Positions 31,909-40,990 of a DNA stretch of 64,000 bases are shown piece after piece. The notes beneath the pieces were generated by a model. The model made no database searches. It had not been told where the DNA came from and was given only the letters and a program-made list of their open reading frames with translations. Positions within the stretch are counted from its first letter, which is position 1. Every line of letters begins with the position of its first letter. Made by a program: the position numbers and the translations under genes. Origin of the DNA: Butyricicoccus faecihominis (GTDB taxonomy: Bacteria > Bacillota > Clostridia > Oscillospirales > Butyricicoccaceae); NCBI RefSeq assembly GCF_024462775.1, contig NZ_JANGCE010000001.1:248001-312000 (forward strand). Direction: 5' to 3'.

Positions 31909-32613
31909 TTGAATCATAAATTTGGGAAGCGTCTGCTCGCGGGCGGCTTGGCCGTGCTCGCGGTGCTTGCCGCGCGCGGCGGGAGCCGGGCGGTCCGCGC
32001 CGCAGCGGAAGCGGCGGAAACGCCGCCGACATTGGTGATCGACGCCGGTCACGGCGGCTTTGACGGCGGCGCGATCGGCGCGACCGGTACGACCGAGCAG
32101 GATATCAACCTGTCGATCGCGCAGCGCGTACAGGCGCTCGCCGGCTTTTTCGGCGTGCGTACCGCGATGACGCGGGACAGCAGCGAGGCGCTTGATTATA
32201 ACGCGGGCCGGTCGGTGCGGGAAAATAAGGTGACGGATATCAAGGCGCGGGAAATGATTGTGGCGGACACGATAAATCCGGTCTTTTTGAGCATTCACCT
32301 CAACAAGTTCACCGATCCGCAGTATCATGGCGCGCAGGTGTTCTATTCGCCCAACCACGCGGACAGCAAGACACTGGCCGAACTGCTGCAAAACGATCTG
32401 ATCGCGGGCGCCGACCCGGAAAACCACCGGCAGGCCAAGCAGGCCGAAAAAACGATCTATTTAATGAAAAAACTCAACTGCCCGGCGGTGATCGTCGAAT
32501 GCGGCTTTTTATCCAATCCCGCGGAGGAAAAGCTGCTTGCGCAGGAGGAATACCATAAAAAACTCGCCGTTTGTATCGTCAGCGGATACCTGCACTATCA
32601 AAACGGCGCTTGA
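31909..32613 (+). CDS. N-acetylmuramoyl-L-alanine amidase (CwlD-like)
   Basis: 234 residues from a TTG start with AAGGGGGT upstream; no ATG fits. An N-terminal signal or anchor (RLLAGGLAVLAVLAA) is followed by a type 3 amidase domain with zinc ligands in IDAGHGGFDGGAIG, Glu in TEQDINLS, and His in FLSIHLNKF, and the catalytic Glu in VIVECGFLSNPAEE. Length and layout match CwlD, which makes muramic delta-lactam in spore cortex. Confidence 0.88.
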   Translation: MNHKFGKRLLAGGLAVLAVLAARGGSRAVRAAAEAAETPPTLVIDAGHGGFDGGAIGATGTTEQDINLSIAQRVQALAGFFGVRTAMTRDSSEALDYNAGRSVRENKVTDIKAREMIVADTINPVFLSIHLNKFTDPQYHGAQVFYSPNHADSKTLAELLQNDLIAGADPENHRQAKQAEKTIYLMKKLNCPAVIVECGFLSNPAEEKLLAQEEYHKKLAVCIVSGYLHYQNGA

Positions 32614-32623
32614 CGGAGGAATT

Positions 32624-33979
32624 ATGAAACAAAAAACGGTGTATTTATGCGGCGATTGCGGCTATGAAAGCGCAAAATGGTACGGCAAATGCCCAAGCTG
32701 CGGCGCATGGAATACGATGAGCGAATATAAGGTGCGGCCGGAACCCGCCACGCGCGGTGTGACCAGCTTTGCGCGCGGCGCGGCGCGCCCGGCGCTGCTT
32801 CAGGAGATCGCGGTCGACGACGAGGCGCGTTTTTATTCCGGCATCGGCGAGCTGGACCGCGTGCTCGGCGGCGGCGCGGTTCACGGCTCGTTCGTGCTGG
32901 TCGGCGGCGAACCCGGTATCGGCAAATCGACGCTCTTGCTGCAAATGTGTCAGGAGATGTGTAAAAACGCCAAGGTGCTATATGTTTCAGGCGAGGAATC
33001 GCTGCGGCAGATCAAGCTGCGCGCGTCGCGCCTTAAAATAGCCTCATCCAATCTGTTCGTGCTGGCTGAAACCGATATGGAGCAAATTCTCAGTGAAACC
33101 GAGATGCTTTCGCCCGATATCCTGATCGTCGACTCGATCCAGACCGTTTACAAGCGCGATCTGACCGCCGCGCCGGGCGGCACCACGCAGATCAAGGAAT
33201 GCGCGATGAGCCTGATGCAATATGCAAAGAATAAAAACGTGACGATCTTTATCGTCGGCCATGTCAATAAGGAGGGCACGCTCGCGGGCCCTAAAATCTT
33301 GGAACACATGGTCGATTGCGTGCTCTACTTCGAGGGGGAACAGGCGGGCCCGTTCCGTTGCCTGCGGGCGGCGAAAAACCGCTACGGCTCGACGAATGAG
33401 ATCGGCGTGTTTGAAATGAGCGACCACGGCCTGCTTGAGGTGCAGAATCCCTCCGCCGCCATGCTTGCCGGACACCCGAGCGGCGCTTCGGGCAACTGTA
33501 TCGCCTGCGTGATGGAGGGCAGCCGTCCCATGCTGGCGGAGGTGCAGGCCCTCGCGGCTAAAACACAGTTCGGTATGCCGCGACGCACGGCGGCGGGTGT
33601 GGATTACAACCGCATGGTGCTGCTGCTCGCCATTTTGGAAAAGCGGTGCGGGCTGTTCCTCTCTTCTTCGGATGTGTATGTCAACGTTGTCGGCGGTATG
33701 CGGCTCGACGAGCCCGCGGTCGATCTTCCCATGGTGCTCGCCATTGCATCGAGTTTTCGGGACAAGCCCTTGCCGGAGGGCGTGATGAGCTTTGGCGAGA
33801 TCGGACTGACCGGGGAGCTGCGCGCGGTATCGAACGCTTCCCAGCGCATTGGCGAAGCGTACCGGCTCGGCTTCCACACCTGTGTCATGCCTGATCAGGA
33901 GCTAAGCGATAAGCTGCCGGGCAAAATGAATATCGTGCGCGTCAAAACCGTGGGCGAGGCGATCAGCGCGGTGCTGTAA
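32624..33979 (+). CDS. radA: DNA repair protein RadA/Sms
   Basis: 451 residues from the ATG at 32624 with GGAGG upstream. A C4 zinc finger (CGDCGYES...CPSCGAWN) is followed by a RecA-like ATPase with Walker A GEPGIGKST, the RadA motif KNRYGSTNEIG, and a C-terminal Lon-protease-like domain (VGGMRLDEPAVDLPMVLAIA). RadA is a branch-migration helicase in recombination. It follows the amidase by ten bases. Confidence 0.96.
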   Translation: MKQKTVYLCGDCGYESAKWYGKCPSCGAWNTMSEYKVRPEPATRGVTSFARGAARPALLQEIAVDDEARFYSGIGELDRVLGGGAVHGSFVLVGGEPGIGKSTLLLQMCQEMCKNAKVLYVSGEESLRQIKLRASRLKIASSNLFVLAETDMEQILSETEMLSPDILIVDSIQTVYKRDLTAAPGGTTQIKECAMSLMQYAKNKNVTIFIVGHVNKEGTLAGPKILEHMVDCVLYFEGEQAGPFRCLRAAKNRYGSTNEIGVFEMSDHGLLEVQNPSAAMLAGHPSGASGNCIACVMEGSRPMLAEVQALAAKTQFGMPRRTAAGVDYNRMVLLLAILEKRCGLFLSSSDVYVNVVGGMRLDEPAVDLPMVLAIASSFRDKPLPEGVMSFGEIGLTGELRAVSNASQRIGEAYRLGFHTCVMPDQELSDKLPGKMNIVRVKTVGEAISAVL

Positions 33980-34054
33980 CTGAAATTTTCCAAGAGTAAA
34001 ATCGGCCTTTTGCTGCAAACTATGGATAGTTAGCAGCGGGAGGTCGGTTTTTAT

Positions 34055-35023
34055 ATGGATAAAAAAGCGCGCGCCGTGCTCGGATTGACCGCGGCGCTTT
34101 TGTCATGTGTGCTTGCTTGGGCGTGGATGCAGCGCCCGCCCGAGCCGCAGCGGGTGCGGGTTTCAAAGTCCTTTTCACAGGATATCTACAACAGCATTTC
34201 AGTGCCCGGCACGGTGGAAGCGGAAGCCTCGGCCGCCGTTGCGTCCGGTATAACGGGAGAGGTCGCCGCCCTGTGTGTGCAGGTGGGCGATACGGTGCGG
34301 GAAGGCGACGCGCTGTTTACCGTCGCACCGTCGGAGGAAAGCAACGCACCCGCCATATCGGCGGCGGGGCTGGAGCAGGCCGTGCAGGTGCTCGCGGGCG
34401 CGGACCAAGGCCGCACGGCTGTGAGCGGCGCGGACGGTGTGGTGCGCGCATCCTGCGCGGGCACGGTGCTCTCGCTGCCGGCGGAAGGGCAAACGGTGTA
34501 TCAGGGCCTGCCGGCGGCGCGTATCGCTGATTTGAGCAGCCTTTGCGTGCGTGCAAAGGTGCCCGAGACCTATGTGCAGCAGTTGAGCCTGAGCCAAAAC
34601 GCGAATGTGACCGCGACGGCGGCGGGGGACAGGGTATACGCGGCCACCGTGGGCTCGATCGCGCCGGTGGCGACGCGGGCGGTCAGCCTGACCGGAGAAA
34701 GCGGCACGGCCGAGGTGGAAGCGCTGCTTTCGCTGAACGGCAATCTGGACGGTTTGCGCCCCGGCTACTCCGTGACCGCAAAGATCTTTACCGATTATCA
34801 TCCCGCGGCGGTGGTCGTGCCTTATGAGGCCGTGTTCCAGCAGGGGGAGCAGGAATATGTGTTCACCATAGAAAACGGCCGTGCACGTCGTACCGCGATA
34901 AAGACCGGGTATTTGCTCGAACAGGCGACCGAGGTGACAGAGGGCTTGGAAGCAAACTGCGCGGTCATCCTGTCGCCGCCCGAAACGCTGGGGGACGGCG
35001 ACGCGGTGGAGGCGGCAGCGTGA
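34055..35023 (+). CDS. Membrane-fusion (HlyD/MacA-type) efflux adaptor
   Basis: 322 residues with an N-terminal anchor (LGLTAALLSCVLAWAWM). The lipoyl-like half-motif SGITGEVAALCVQVGDTVREGDALF is typical; its second half, VVRASCAGTVLSLPAEGQTV, follows without a long coiled-coil hairpin. A beta-barrel segment and the C-terminal PYEAVFQQGEQEYVF follow. It should link an ABC permease to the wall side or bind its substrate. The stop overlaps the next gene start (GTGA). Confidence 0.85.
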   Translation: MDKKARAVLGLTAALLSCVLAWAWMQRPPEPQRVRVSKSFSQDIYNSISVPGTVEAEASAAVASGITGEVAALCVQVGDTVREGDALFTVAPSEESNAPAISAAGLEQAVQVLAGADQGRTAVSGADGVVRASCAGTVLSLPAEGQTVYQGLPAARIADLSSLCVRAKVPETYVQQLSLSQNANVTATAAGDRVYAATVGSIAPVATRAVSLTGESGTAEVEALLSLNGNLDGLRPGYSVTAKIFTDYHPAAVVVPYEAVFQQGEQEYVFTIENGRARRTAIKTGYLLEQATEVTEGLEANCAVILSPPETLGDGDAVEAAA

Positions 35024-36195
35024 GGGCGGCGGACCAACTGCGTCTGGCCGCTTCTGGCCTGCGGCAAAATCCGGTTCGCACGCTGCTGTGCGCACTTTCC
35101 GTTGCGGTCGGCACGGGCGCACTGATGCTGATCGCGGCGCTCGGCCTGTACGGGCAGGCACAGGTAGAGACCAGTCTGCGCACGCTGGGCGTAAGCGGGC
35201 TGACCGTGTATCTGGATGATCACAAGGGAGGCAATACGATTTCCTCCGGCACGGCGGACGAGATAGAAAAGGCCCTTCCGCAGGTCGCGCGCGCCATGGC
35301 GATCAAAGCCAAGACCGGCTCGGTGCGCGCGGGGCACGGCAATGCGAACGCGGTGTTTCTCGGTGTGGACGAGAAGCTGGGCGAGGTGATGCAGCTAGAA
35401 CTAGTGGCGGGCTCGCTCCTTTCCGAACGGCAGGCTGCGTTTGGGGAAAACGCCGTGATCATAGACGACGGGCTGGCCCGTTCGCTTTATGGGCGGGATA
35501 ATATCGTGGGCCGGCAGGTGCGGCTGCGAATTGAGGGGCGCGACGCGTACTACACCGTGCAGGGCGTCGTCAAGGCGCAGACCGGCGCGCTTGGCGGCAC
35601 GCTCAGCGCGTTCGCGCCGCATTTGGTCTATTTGCCCTATGCATGCCTTGCCACGCCCGAGGATACGGCGGATCAGGTATTCGTCAAATGCACGGCCGAT
35701 GCCGCACCCGGTACGGTCAGCACGCAGGTGGAGCGGTATTTGACCGACCGCAAACAGGTGAGCGGCACGGTGCGCGTACAAAACATGACCGGCATGGTGG
35801 ATACCGTGCGCAGCCTTACGGGACTGGTCACGGCGCTTTTCATCGCGGTGGGCGGCATTACGCTATGCGTCGCGCTGATCGGCGTCACGTGCAGCATGTT
35901 GGCCGCCGCGCATGAAAAAACCGAGGAGATCGGCGTGTTTCTCGCTTTGGGCGCGCAGCGGGGCGATATCCTGCGTATTTTTCTGATACAGTCCGTCTTG
36001 CTCTGTCTGCTCGGCGGCCTGTGCGGGTTGGGACTGGCGGCGGGCCTTTTGTATTTCGGCGCGTCGATCCTGCCGCCGGGCCTTCCGCTTTGCGCGGCGC
36101 TCCTGCTGCTTTCCGCCGGGTGCGGCGCGCTGGCGGGGCTTTTGCCCGCGGTTCGGGCGGCCCGGCTCAGCCCCGTGGACGCGATGCGGAAATAG
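35020..36195 (+). CDS. MacB/FtsX-type ABC permease without its own ATPase
   Basis: 391 residues from a GTG overlapping the previous stop. The N-terminal membrane segment (LLCALSVAVGTGALMLIAAL) is followed by a MacB-type periplasmic domain and a C-terminal FtsX domain of three helices (LVTALFIAVGGITLCVALIG, EEIGVFLALGAQRGDILRIF, GLLPAVRAARLSPVDAMRK). There is no Walker motif and no ATPase gene on either side, unlike usual MacAB-type operons. Confidence 0.88.
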   Translation: MRAADQLRLAASGLRQNPVRTLLCALSVAVGTGALMLIAALGLYGQAQVETSLRTLGVSGLTVYLDDHKGGNTISSGTADEIEKALPQVARAMAIKAKTGSVRAGHGNANAVFLGVDEKLGEVMQLELVAGSLLSERQAAFGENAVIIDDGLARSLYGRDNIVGRQVRLRIEGRDAYYTVQGVVKAQTGALGGTLSAFAPHLVYLPYACLATPEDTADQVFVKCTADAAPGTVSTQVERYLTDRKQVSGTVRVQNMTGMVDTVRSLTGLVTALFIAVGGITLCVALIGVTCSMLAAAHEKTEEIGVFLALGAQRGDILRIFLIQSVLLCLLGGLCGLGLAAGLLYFGASILPPGLPLCAALLLLSAGCGALAGLLPAVRAARLSPVDAMRK

Positions 36196-36262
36196 CCCTT
36201 TCCTTCTCTTACCCATTGTGGTAGAATAAAACGAGAAAAAAGTAGAGAAAGGGCGACGCCAC

Positions 36263-37324
36263 ATGCGGCACATCATCGATCTAAGCGACCTGACGGAAAA
36301 GGAATTTTCCGATCTTTATAAGCTGACCACCAATATCATCGACCGTCCGGAGGGCTATACGGACGCTTGCCGCGGCAAGGTGCTGGGCAGTCTGTTTTAC
36401 GAGCCTTCGACCCGTACCAACCTTTCCTTTTCCACCGCGATGATGCGGCTGGGCGGCAGCGTGGTCGGCTTTTCCGATCCCGGCTCGTCCTCCACGGCCA
36501 AGGGCGAAACGCTCAAGGACACCATCCGCATGGTATCGAGCTACACCGACCTGATCGTGATGCGCAACCCGCGCGAGGGCGCGGCGGCGGCGGCTTCGCT
36601 GTATTCTCCGGTGCCGGTGATCAACGCGGGCGACGGCGGCCATCTGCACCCGACGCAGACGCTGACCGACATGGTCACCATTTTGCGTCTGCGCGGCTCG
36701 GCGGATCATATGAAGATCGGTCTGTGCGGGGATTTGAAATATGGGCGCACCGTGCATTCGCTGCTGCACTTTCTGGAACGCTACCGAGACGTGCAGATCT
36801 ATCTGATCGCGCCCGACGCTTTGCAGCTGCCGGATTACATGGTGCAGTTTTTAAAAGCGCGAAACATGCCGTTTTGCGAGGTCAAAAGTGTGGATGAAGC
36901 GTTGCCCGAGCTTGATGTGCTGTACATGACGCGCATTCAGCGCGAACGCTTTACCGACGCGCAGGAATATGAAAATCTTGAAGGCAATTATCAGCTGACC
37001 GCTGAAAAGCTAAAGCGGGCGAAAAAAGATCTGCTCGTGCTGCATCCGCTGCCGCGTGTGGACGAGATCGCGCAGGACGTGGACGACGATCCGCGCGCGG
37101 TCTACTTCCGTCAAGCGCGGTTCGGCATGTTTGGCCGCATGGCGCTGCTGCTGACGCTGTCCAAGCTGCCTTTTATCCACGCGGAACGGCAGCCGATCGG
37201 CGCGCAAGGCGTCAAATGTTCCAACTATAAGTGTATCACCCATACCGAGCCTTATTTGCCGCTCGCGGGCCGGGCGGGAGAGCGCTGCCCCTACTGCGAC
37301 GCCGCGCTGGAACTGCTTTTATAA
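36263..37324 (+). CDS. pyrB: Aspartate carbamoyltransferase with a PyrI-like zinc tail
   Basis: 353 residues. The catalytic part (1-305) has the carbamoyl-phosphate loop FYEPSTRTNLSF, the 80s loop region SSSTAKGETLKDT, HPTQTLTDM and the LHPLPRVDEI motif. It makes carbamoyl-aspartate in pyrimidine synthesis. The last 38 residues carry Cys319-x4-Cys324 and Cys342-x2-Cys345 within CSNYKCITHTEP and RCPYCDAAL, matching the zinc domain of the regulatory chain PyrI. The nucleotide-binding part of PyrI is absent. Confidence 0.93.
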   Translation: MRHIIDLSDLTEKEFSDLYKLTTNIIDRPEGYTDACRGKVLGSLFYEPSTRTNLSFSTAMMRLGGSVVGFSDPGSSSTAKGETLKDTIRMVSSYTDLIVMRNPREGAAAAASLYSPVPVINAGDGGHLHPTQTLTDMVTILRLRGSADHMKIGLCGDLKYGRTVHSLLHFLERYRDVQIYLIAPDALQLPDYMVQFLKARNMPFCEVKSVDEALPELDVLYMTRIQRERFTDAQEYENLEGNYQLTAEKLKRAKKDLLVLHPLPRVDEIAQDVDDDPRAVYFRQARFGMFGRMALLLTLSKLPFIHAERQPIGAQGVKCSNYKCITHTEPYLPLAGRAGERCPYCDAALELLL

Positions 37325-37329
37325 ACATT

Positions 37330-37364
37330 ACAGCCTGCCGAAAAACGGCAGGCTGTGTTGTTGT
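37330..37364. terminator. Terminator between pyrB and the Cdd1-like gene
   Basis: Perfect 11-base arms ACAGCCTGCCG (37330-37340) and complement (37346-37356), loop AAAAA, then GTTGTTGT. Confidence 0.7.
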
Positions 37365-37386
37365 ATCTTATGCGCGGAAGGCCGCA

Positions 37387-37638
37387 TCAAGCTTGATCTT
37401 TCCAGTTCCACCACTTGCATTTTTCGGGATCGGGGTTTTCCGTTTCCGCGAAATAGACCGCGCAGCGGTATACATAGAGCACGCATCGGTCGACCGGCTG
37501 CCCGCGAAGGATACATTCGCGCTGATACATCTCTTCCGGGTCCGCGCCGCGCAGGGAATCGATAGTCGTATAACCGAGCGCCAGTAAATCTTTTTCCGTT
37601 TGCTTGCCCACACTGGGGATCTTGCGAAGCTCGCCCAT
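37387..37638 (-). CDS. Pathogenicity-locus (Cdd1) family helix-hairpin-helix protein
   Basis: 83 residues from the ATG at 37638 with GGGAGGATTAGGC upstream. It begins MGELRKIPSVGKQTEKDLLA, a helix-hairpin-helix, continues GYTTIDSLRGADPEEMYQRE, and ends PEKCKWWNWKD, a pattern of the Cdd1 family. Function unknown; a nucleic-acid-binding role is likely. It starts just after the thiD stop, so it is in the same transcript. Confidence 0.8.
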   Translation of the reverse strand: MGELRKIPSVGKQTEKDLLALGYTTIDSLRGADPEEMYQRECILRGQPVDRCVLYVYRCAVYFAETENPDPEKCKWWNWKDQA

Positions 37639-37640
37639 GC

Positions 37641-38426
37641 CTAATCCTCCCACTCGATATGATGGCAAAGCGGGCCGGCGCCTTGCCCAAGGTCTAGTCC
37701 CGCGCGGATACACGCGGTCAGATAGCGTTTGGCGCTTTGCACACTGGCCGGTATCGAACGTCCGCTCGCCAGACCACAGGCGATGGCGGAGGACAAGGTG
37801 CAGCCGGTGCCATGCGTGTTGGGGTTTTCGATGCGCGGGGCGGCCAACCACTGGATCGCGCCGTTATAATACAGCAGATCATCCGCGCAGTCCGTCAAAT
37901 GGCCGCCCTTGACGAGTACCGCGCCCGGCGTTTTGACGCTGATCTCCTTGGCGGCCGATACCATTTGCTCGCGTGTTTCGACCGGGTGGCCGCATAGCGC
38001 GGCGGCTTCCGCCAGATTGGGCGTTACCACGTCGCAAAGGGGCAAAAGCGCGTCGACCAGCGCCCGCACCGCGTCCGGCGCGAGTAGCGCGCGGCCGCTG
38101 GTCGAGATCATGACAGGGTCTAAAACTATGTTTCGCGCCCTATACAGCCGCAGACGCTCCGCGACCGCGGCGATCGTATCCGCACCGTACAGCATGCCGA
38201 GCTTTACCGCGTCCGGCGGGATATCCTCGCACACACAGTCTATTTGCTCGGCTACAAACTTTGGCGGCACCGCATGCACGCCGCGCACGGCCAACGTGTT
38301 TTGCGCGGTAACCGCGGTGATCACGCTCATGCCGTACAGGCGGTGCGCCTCGATCGTTTTTAGATCGGCTTCGATTCCCGCGCCGCCGGAGGGATCGGAG
38401 CCCGCAATGGATAAAACGGTTTTCAT
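37641..38426 (-). CDS. thiD: Hydroxymethylpyrimidine (phosphate) kinase ThiD
   Basis: 261 residues, ribokinase fold. Signatures include SIAGSDPSGGAGIEADLKT at the N-terminus, DPVMISTSGRALL, VTPNLAEAAALCG, VLVKGGHL and the catalytic NTHGTGCTLSSAIA. It phosphorylates HMP and HMP-P in thiamine synthesis or salvage. The upstream gene's TAA directly abuts the ATG. Confidence 0.94.
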   Translation of the reverse strand: MKTVLSIAGSDPSGGAGIEADLKTIEAHRLYGMSVITAVTAQNTLAVRGVHAVPPKFVAEQIDCVCEDIPPDAVKLGMLYGADTIAAVAERLRLYRARNIVLDPVMISTSGRALLAPDAVRALVDALLPLCDVVTPNLAEAAALCGHPVETREQMVSAAKEISVKTPGAVLVKGGHLTDCADDLLYYNGAIQWLAAPRIENPNTHGTGCTLSSAIACGLASGRSIPASVQSAKRYLTACIRAGLDLGQGAGPLCHHIEWED

Positions 38427-39335
38427 TTATGGTTCTCCTCTCAGCCCGGTGCCGTCAAAAGCGGGGATAAAGCTTTCGCTGATCGCCTCGCCCTCTTGGA
38501 AAAAGCCGGTCAGGCCAAGCGCGAGAAAGCGCTCGCAGGCTTCGGCGTATTCCGCTTCGGTCACCGCGCGGTCAAGCTCGGGATAGTCCCGCATGTCAAA
38601 CGGGGTATACTGCCGCATCAGACTGACGAGTATGCTGTCGCCAAAGCAGCAAGCGAGGTCGCGCAGTACCTGCGCGGTATCGCCCGCAAGGCCGGGCAGC
38701 ATCAGATGACGCACCACCGTGCCGCGCAGCAGCAGGCCGTCCGCGCCGTACGCAGGCGCGCCGGTCTGGCGCGCCATTTCCGTTATCGCGGCAATGGCGA
38801 TCTCGTGATAGTCGGGCGCGGCCGAATAGCGGGCGGCATAATAGGAGCTGTAGTATTTATCATCCGGCAGATAGATATCGATATACCCCTCCAGCAGGCG
38901 CAAAGTCTCCAACGCTTCATAACCGCTGGAATTATACACGATAGGCACGGCCAGTCCCTTCTGCTTGGCAAGGGCAAGCGCCCGTACCACATGGGGCGCG
39001 TAATGCGCCGCCGTGACAAGGTTGATATTATGCGCGCCCTCCGCCTCAAGCGCGAGAAAGGTATCCGCGAGCGCGGCGGGGGAGATCGTCCGACCAAACG
39101 CCTCTCTCCGTGCGATCTCTCGGTTTTGACAGTAAACGCAGCCGAGCGTACAGTGTGAAAAAAACACCGCGCCCGAGCCGCGCGAACCCGAGATCGGCGG
39201 CTCCTCCCAAAAGTGCAGGGCGGCGCGCGCCGCGCGCATGGTATCGCTTGCCCCGCAAAAGCCGGTCTGCCCGCGCGTGCGGTCTACCCCGCAGGCGCGG
39301 GGACAAAGCGTACAATTTTCAAAAAGGGTGTGCAA
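38427..39335 (-). CDS. Radical SAM protein, PflA-like (COG1313 type)
   Basis: 302 residues. The radical SAM cluster motif is CTLGCVYCQN. An N-terminal cysteine set (CTLCPRACGVDRTRGQTGFC) and FWEEPPISGSRGSGAVFFS are typical of the uncharacterised PflA-like group. Its substrate protein or molecule is unknown. It directly precedes thiD, but a link to thiamine is not established. Confidence 0.88.
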   Translation of the reverse strand: MHTLFENCTLCPRACGVDRTRGQTGFCGASDTMRAARAALHFWEEPPISGSRGSGAVFFSHCTLGCVYCQNREIARREAFGRTISPAALADTFLALEAEGAHNINLVTAAHYAPHVVRALALAKQKGLAVPIVYNSSGYEALETLRLLEGYIDIYLPDDKYYSSYYAARYSAAPDYHEIAIAAITEMARQTGAPAYGADGLLLRGTVVRHLMLPGLAGDTAQVLRDLACCFGDSILVSLMRQYTPFDMRDYPELDRAVTEAEYAEACERFLALGLTGFFQEGEAISESFIPAFDGTGLRGEP

Positions 39336-39446
39336 AGCGATCCCTCCAATACGAATGATTATAGCGGATTTTTTGAGGAAAAGGAAGTGATTTTGAAGGG
39401 AGAATATGCTATACTAATGAAAAAGATTTTTTGAGGAGCAAGAAGG

Positions 39447-40307
39447 ATGAAGATTATCGATATCTTGCGGCAGGATAAAGTGACCCTGTCGTTTGAGGTT
39501 TTTCCGCCCAAGACAAGCGACACCTATGAGGCGGTCGCGCAGGCGACGCATGAGATCGCCGCGCTGAAACCGGATTTTATGAGCGTTACATACGGCGCGG
39601 GCGGCGGCACGAGCGCGCATACCGTGAACATTGCGTCGGAGCTGTCCGAACAGTACGGGGTAGACGCGCTGGCGCACCTGACCTGTGTCTCTTCCACCAA
39701 GGAGCATGTGAAAAATATGCTCGCGCAGCTAAAAGATAAAGGGATTCAGAACATTCTGGCTCTGCGCGGCGATATTCCGGAGGGCGGCGCGCCCGCGAGC
39801 GACTACCGCTACGCGGCAGAACTGGTGCGCGACATCAAGTCGCAGGGCGATTTCTGTGTAGGCGGCGCATGCTACCCGGAGGGGCATGTGGAATCCGCCA
39901 ACAAGGCCGAGGATATCCGCTACTTGAAGGAAAAAGTGGATGCCGGCTGCGAATTTTTGACCACGCAAATGTTTTTTGACAATCACATCCTTTACAATTT
40001 TCTGTACCGCATCCGCGAGCAGGGCATCACGGTGCCGGTCGTCGCGGGTATCATGCCGGTGACCAACGTCAAGCAGATCAAGCGCATCACATCGATGAGC
40101 GGCACCTATCTGCCCGAACGCTTCAAGGCGATCGTCGACCGGTTCGGCGACAACCCCGCCGCCATGCGGCAGGCGGGCGTGATCTATGCGACCGAGCAGA
40201 TCATCGATCTGATCGCGAACGGCGTAAACCACATCCATGTGTACTCCATGAACCGGCCCGAGATCGCCGCGGGCATTCAGGCCAGCCTGTCGGAGATACT
40301 GGGATGA
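39447..40307 (+). CDS. metF: 5,10-methylenetetrahydrofolate reductase
   Basis: 286 residues, FAD-dependent TIM barrel. Signatures include SFEVFPPK at the N-terminus, SVTYGAGGGTS, AHLTCVSST, NILALRGDIPEGG and TTQMFFDN. It makes 5-methyl-THF for MetH two genes downstream. The stop overlaps the next start (ATGA). Confidence 0.95.
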   Translation: MKIIDILRQDKVTLSFEVFPPKTSDTYEAVAQATHEIAALKPDFMSVTYGAGGGTSAHTVNIASELSEQYGVDALAHLTCVSSTKEHVKNMLAQLKDKGIQNILALRGDIPEGGAPASDYRYAAELVRDIKSQGDFCVGGACYPEGHVESANKAEDIRYLKEKVDAGCEFLTTQMFFDNHILYNFLYRIREQGITVPVVAGIMPVTNVKQIKRITSMSGTYLPERFKAIVDRFGDNPAAMRQAGVIYATEQIIDLIANGVNHIHVYSMNRPEIAAGIQASLSEILG

Positions 40308-40948
40308 CGGAGAACGAACAGCGGGAGATTTACCGCTATCTGGGTTACCATGGCGAAACGCCGACCGATGAGGTACAGCAATCGGTCGCCGAATGTGCGG
40401 AGGAAATTGGGCGTGTGGCCCGCCCGAAGTCTGTGTTCCGCGAGTTTTCGCTTGCCCTTCCGATCGAAGGCGTTGTACGGATCGATACGCTAAGCGTCAT
40501 CAGCCGCAATTTGGCACGCAACCTAAAGGGATGCAGCTGTGTATTTCTGATGGCGGCAACGCTCGGCGTGGAGGTCGACCGGTTGATCGCCCGCGCCAGT
40601 GCGGTGCGTATGAGTCAGGCCGTGGTCTATCAGGCGGCTGCCGCCGCCCGGATCGAAGCGTATTGCGACGAGATAAACGACGTGCTGCGTGAGGAAGCGA
40701 GAACACAGGGGCTATATTGCCGCCCGCGCTTCAGTCCGGGCTACGGCGATTTTGATATCAAGCACCAGCAGGACATCGTGCGGCTGCTGGATACGCCGCG
40801 CCAGATCGGCCTGACGGTGACCGACAGCCTGCTATTGGCGCCGGTCAAATCGGTCACGGCGGTGATCGGTCTGTCAAGCGAGCCGCAGCCCTGCCACAAG
40901 AACGGCTGCGAGGAATGCGGGAAGAAAAACTGCGAATACCGCAGGTAA
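40304..40948 (+). CDS. Stand-alone methionine-synthase activation-domain protein
   Basis: 214 residues. The AdoMet-binding signature RFSPGYGDFDIKHQQDIVRL is that of the MetH C-terminal reactivation domain. A cysteine-rich tail (CHKNGCEECGKKNC) could bind metal. It should help reactivate oxidised cobalamin in MetH, which here lacks this domain. It sits between metF and metH. Confidence 0.9.
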   Translation: MTENEQREIYRYLGYHGETPTDEVQQSVAECAEEIGRVARPKSVFREFSLALPIEGVVRIDTLSVISRNLARNLKGCSCVFLMAATLGVEVDRLIARASAVRMSQAVVYQAAAAARIEAYCDEINDVLREEARTQGLYCRPRFSPGYGDFDIKHQQDIVRLLDTPRQIGLTVTDSLLLAPVKSVTAVIGLSSEPQPCHKNGCEECGKKNCEYRR

Positions 40949-40990
40949 TAGAAACATTTCAGCCGCGCCGCGGCTTTTGGGGGATATACA

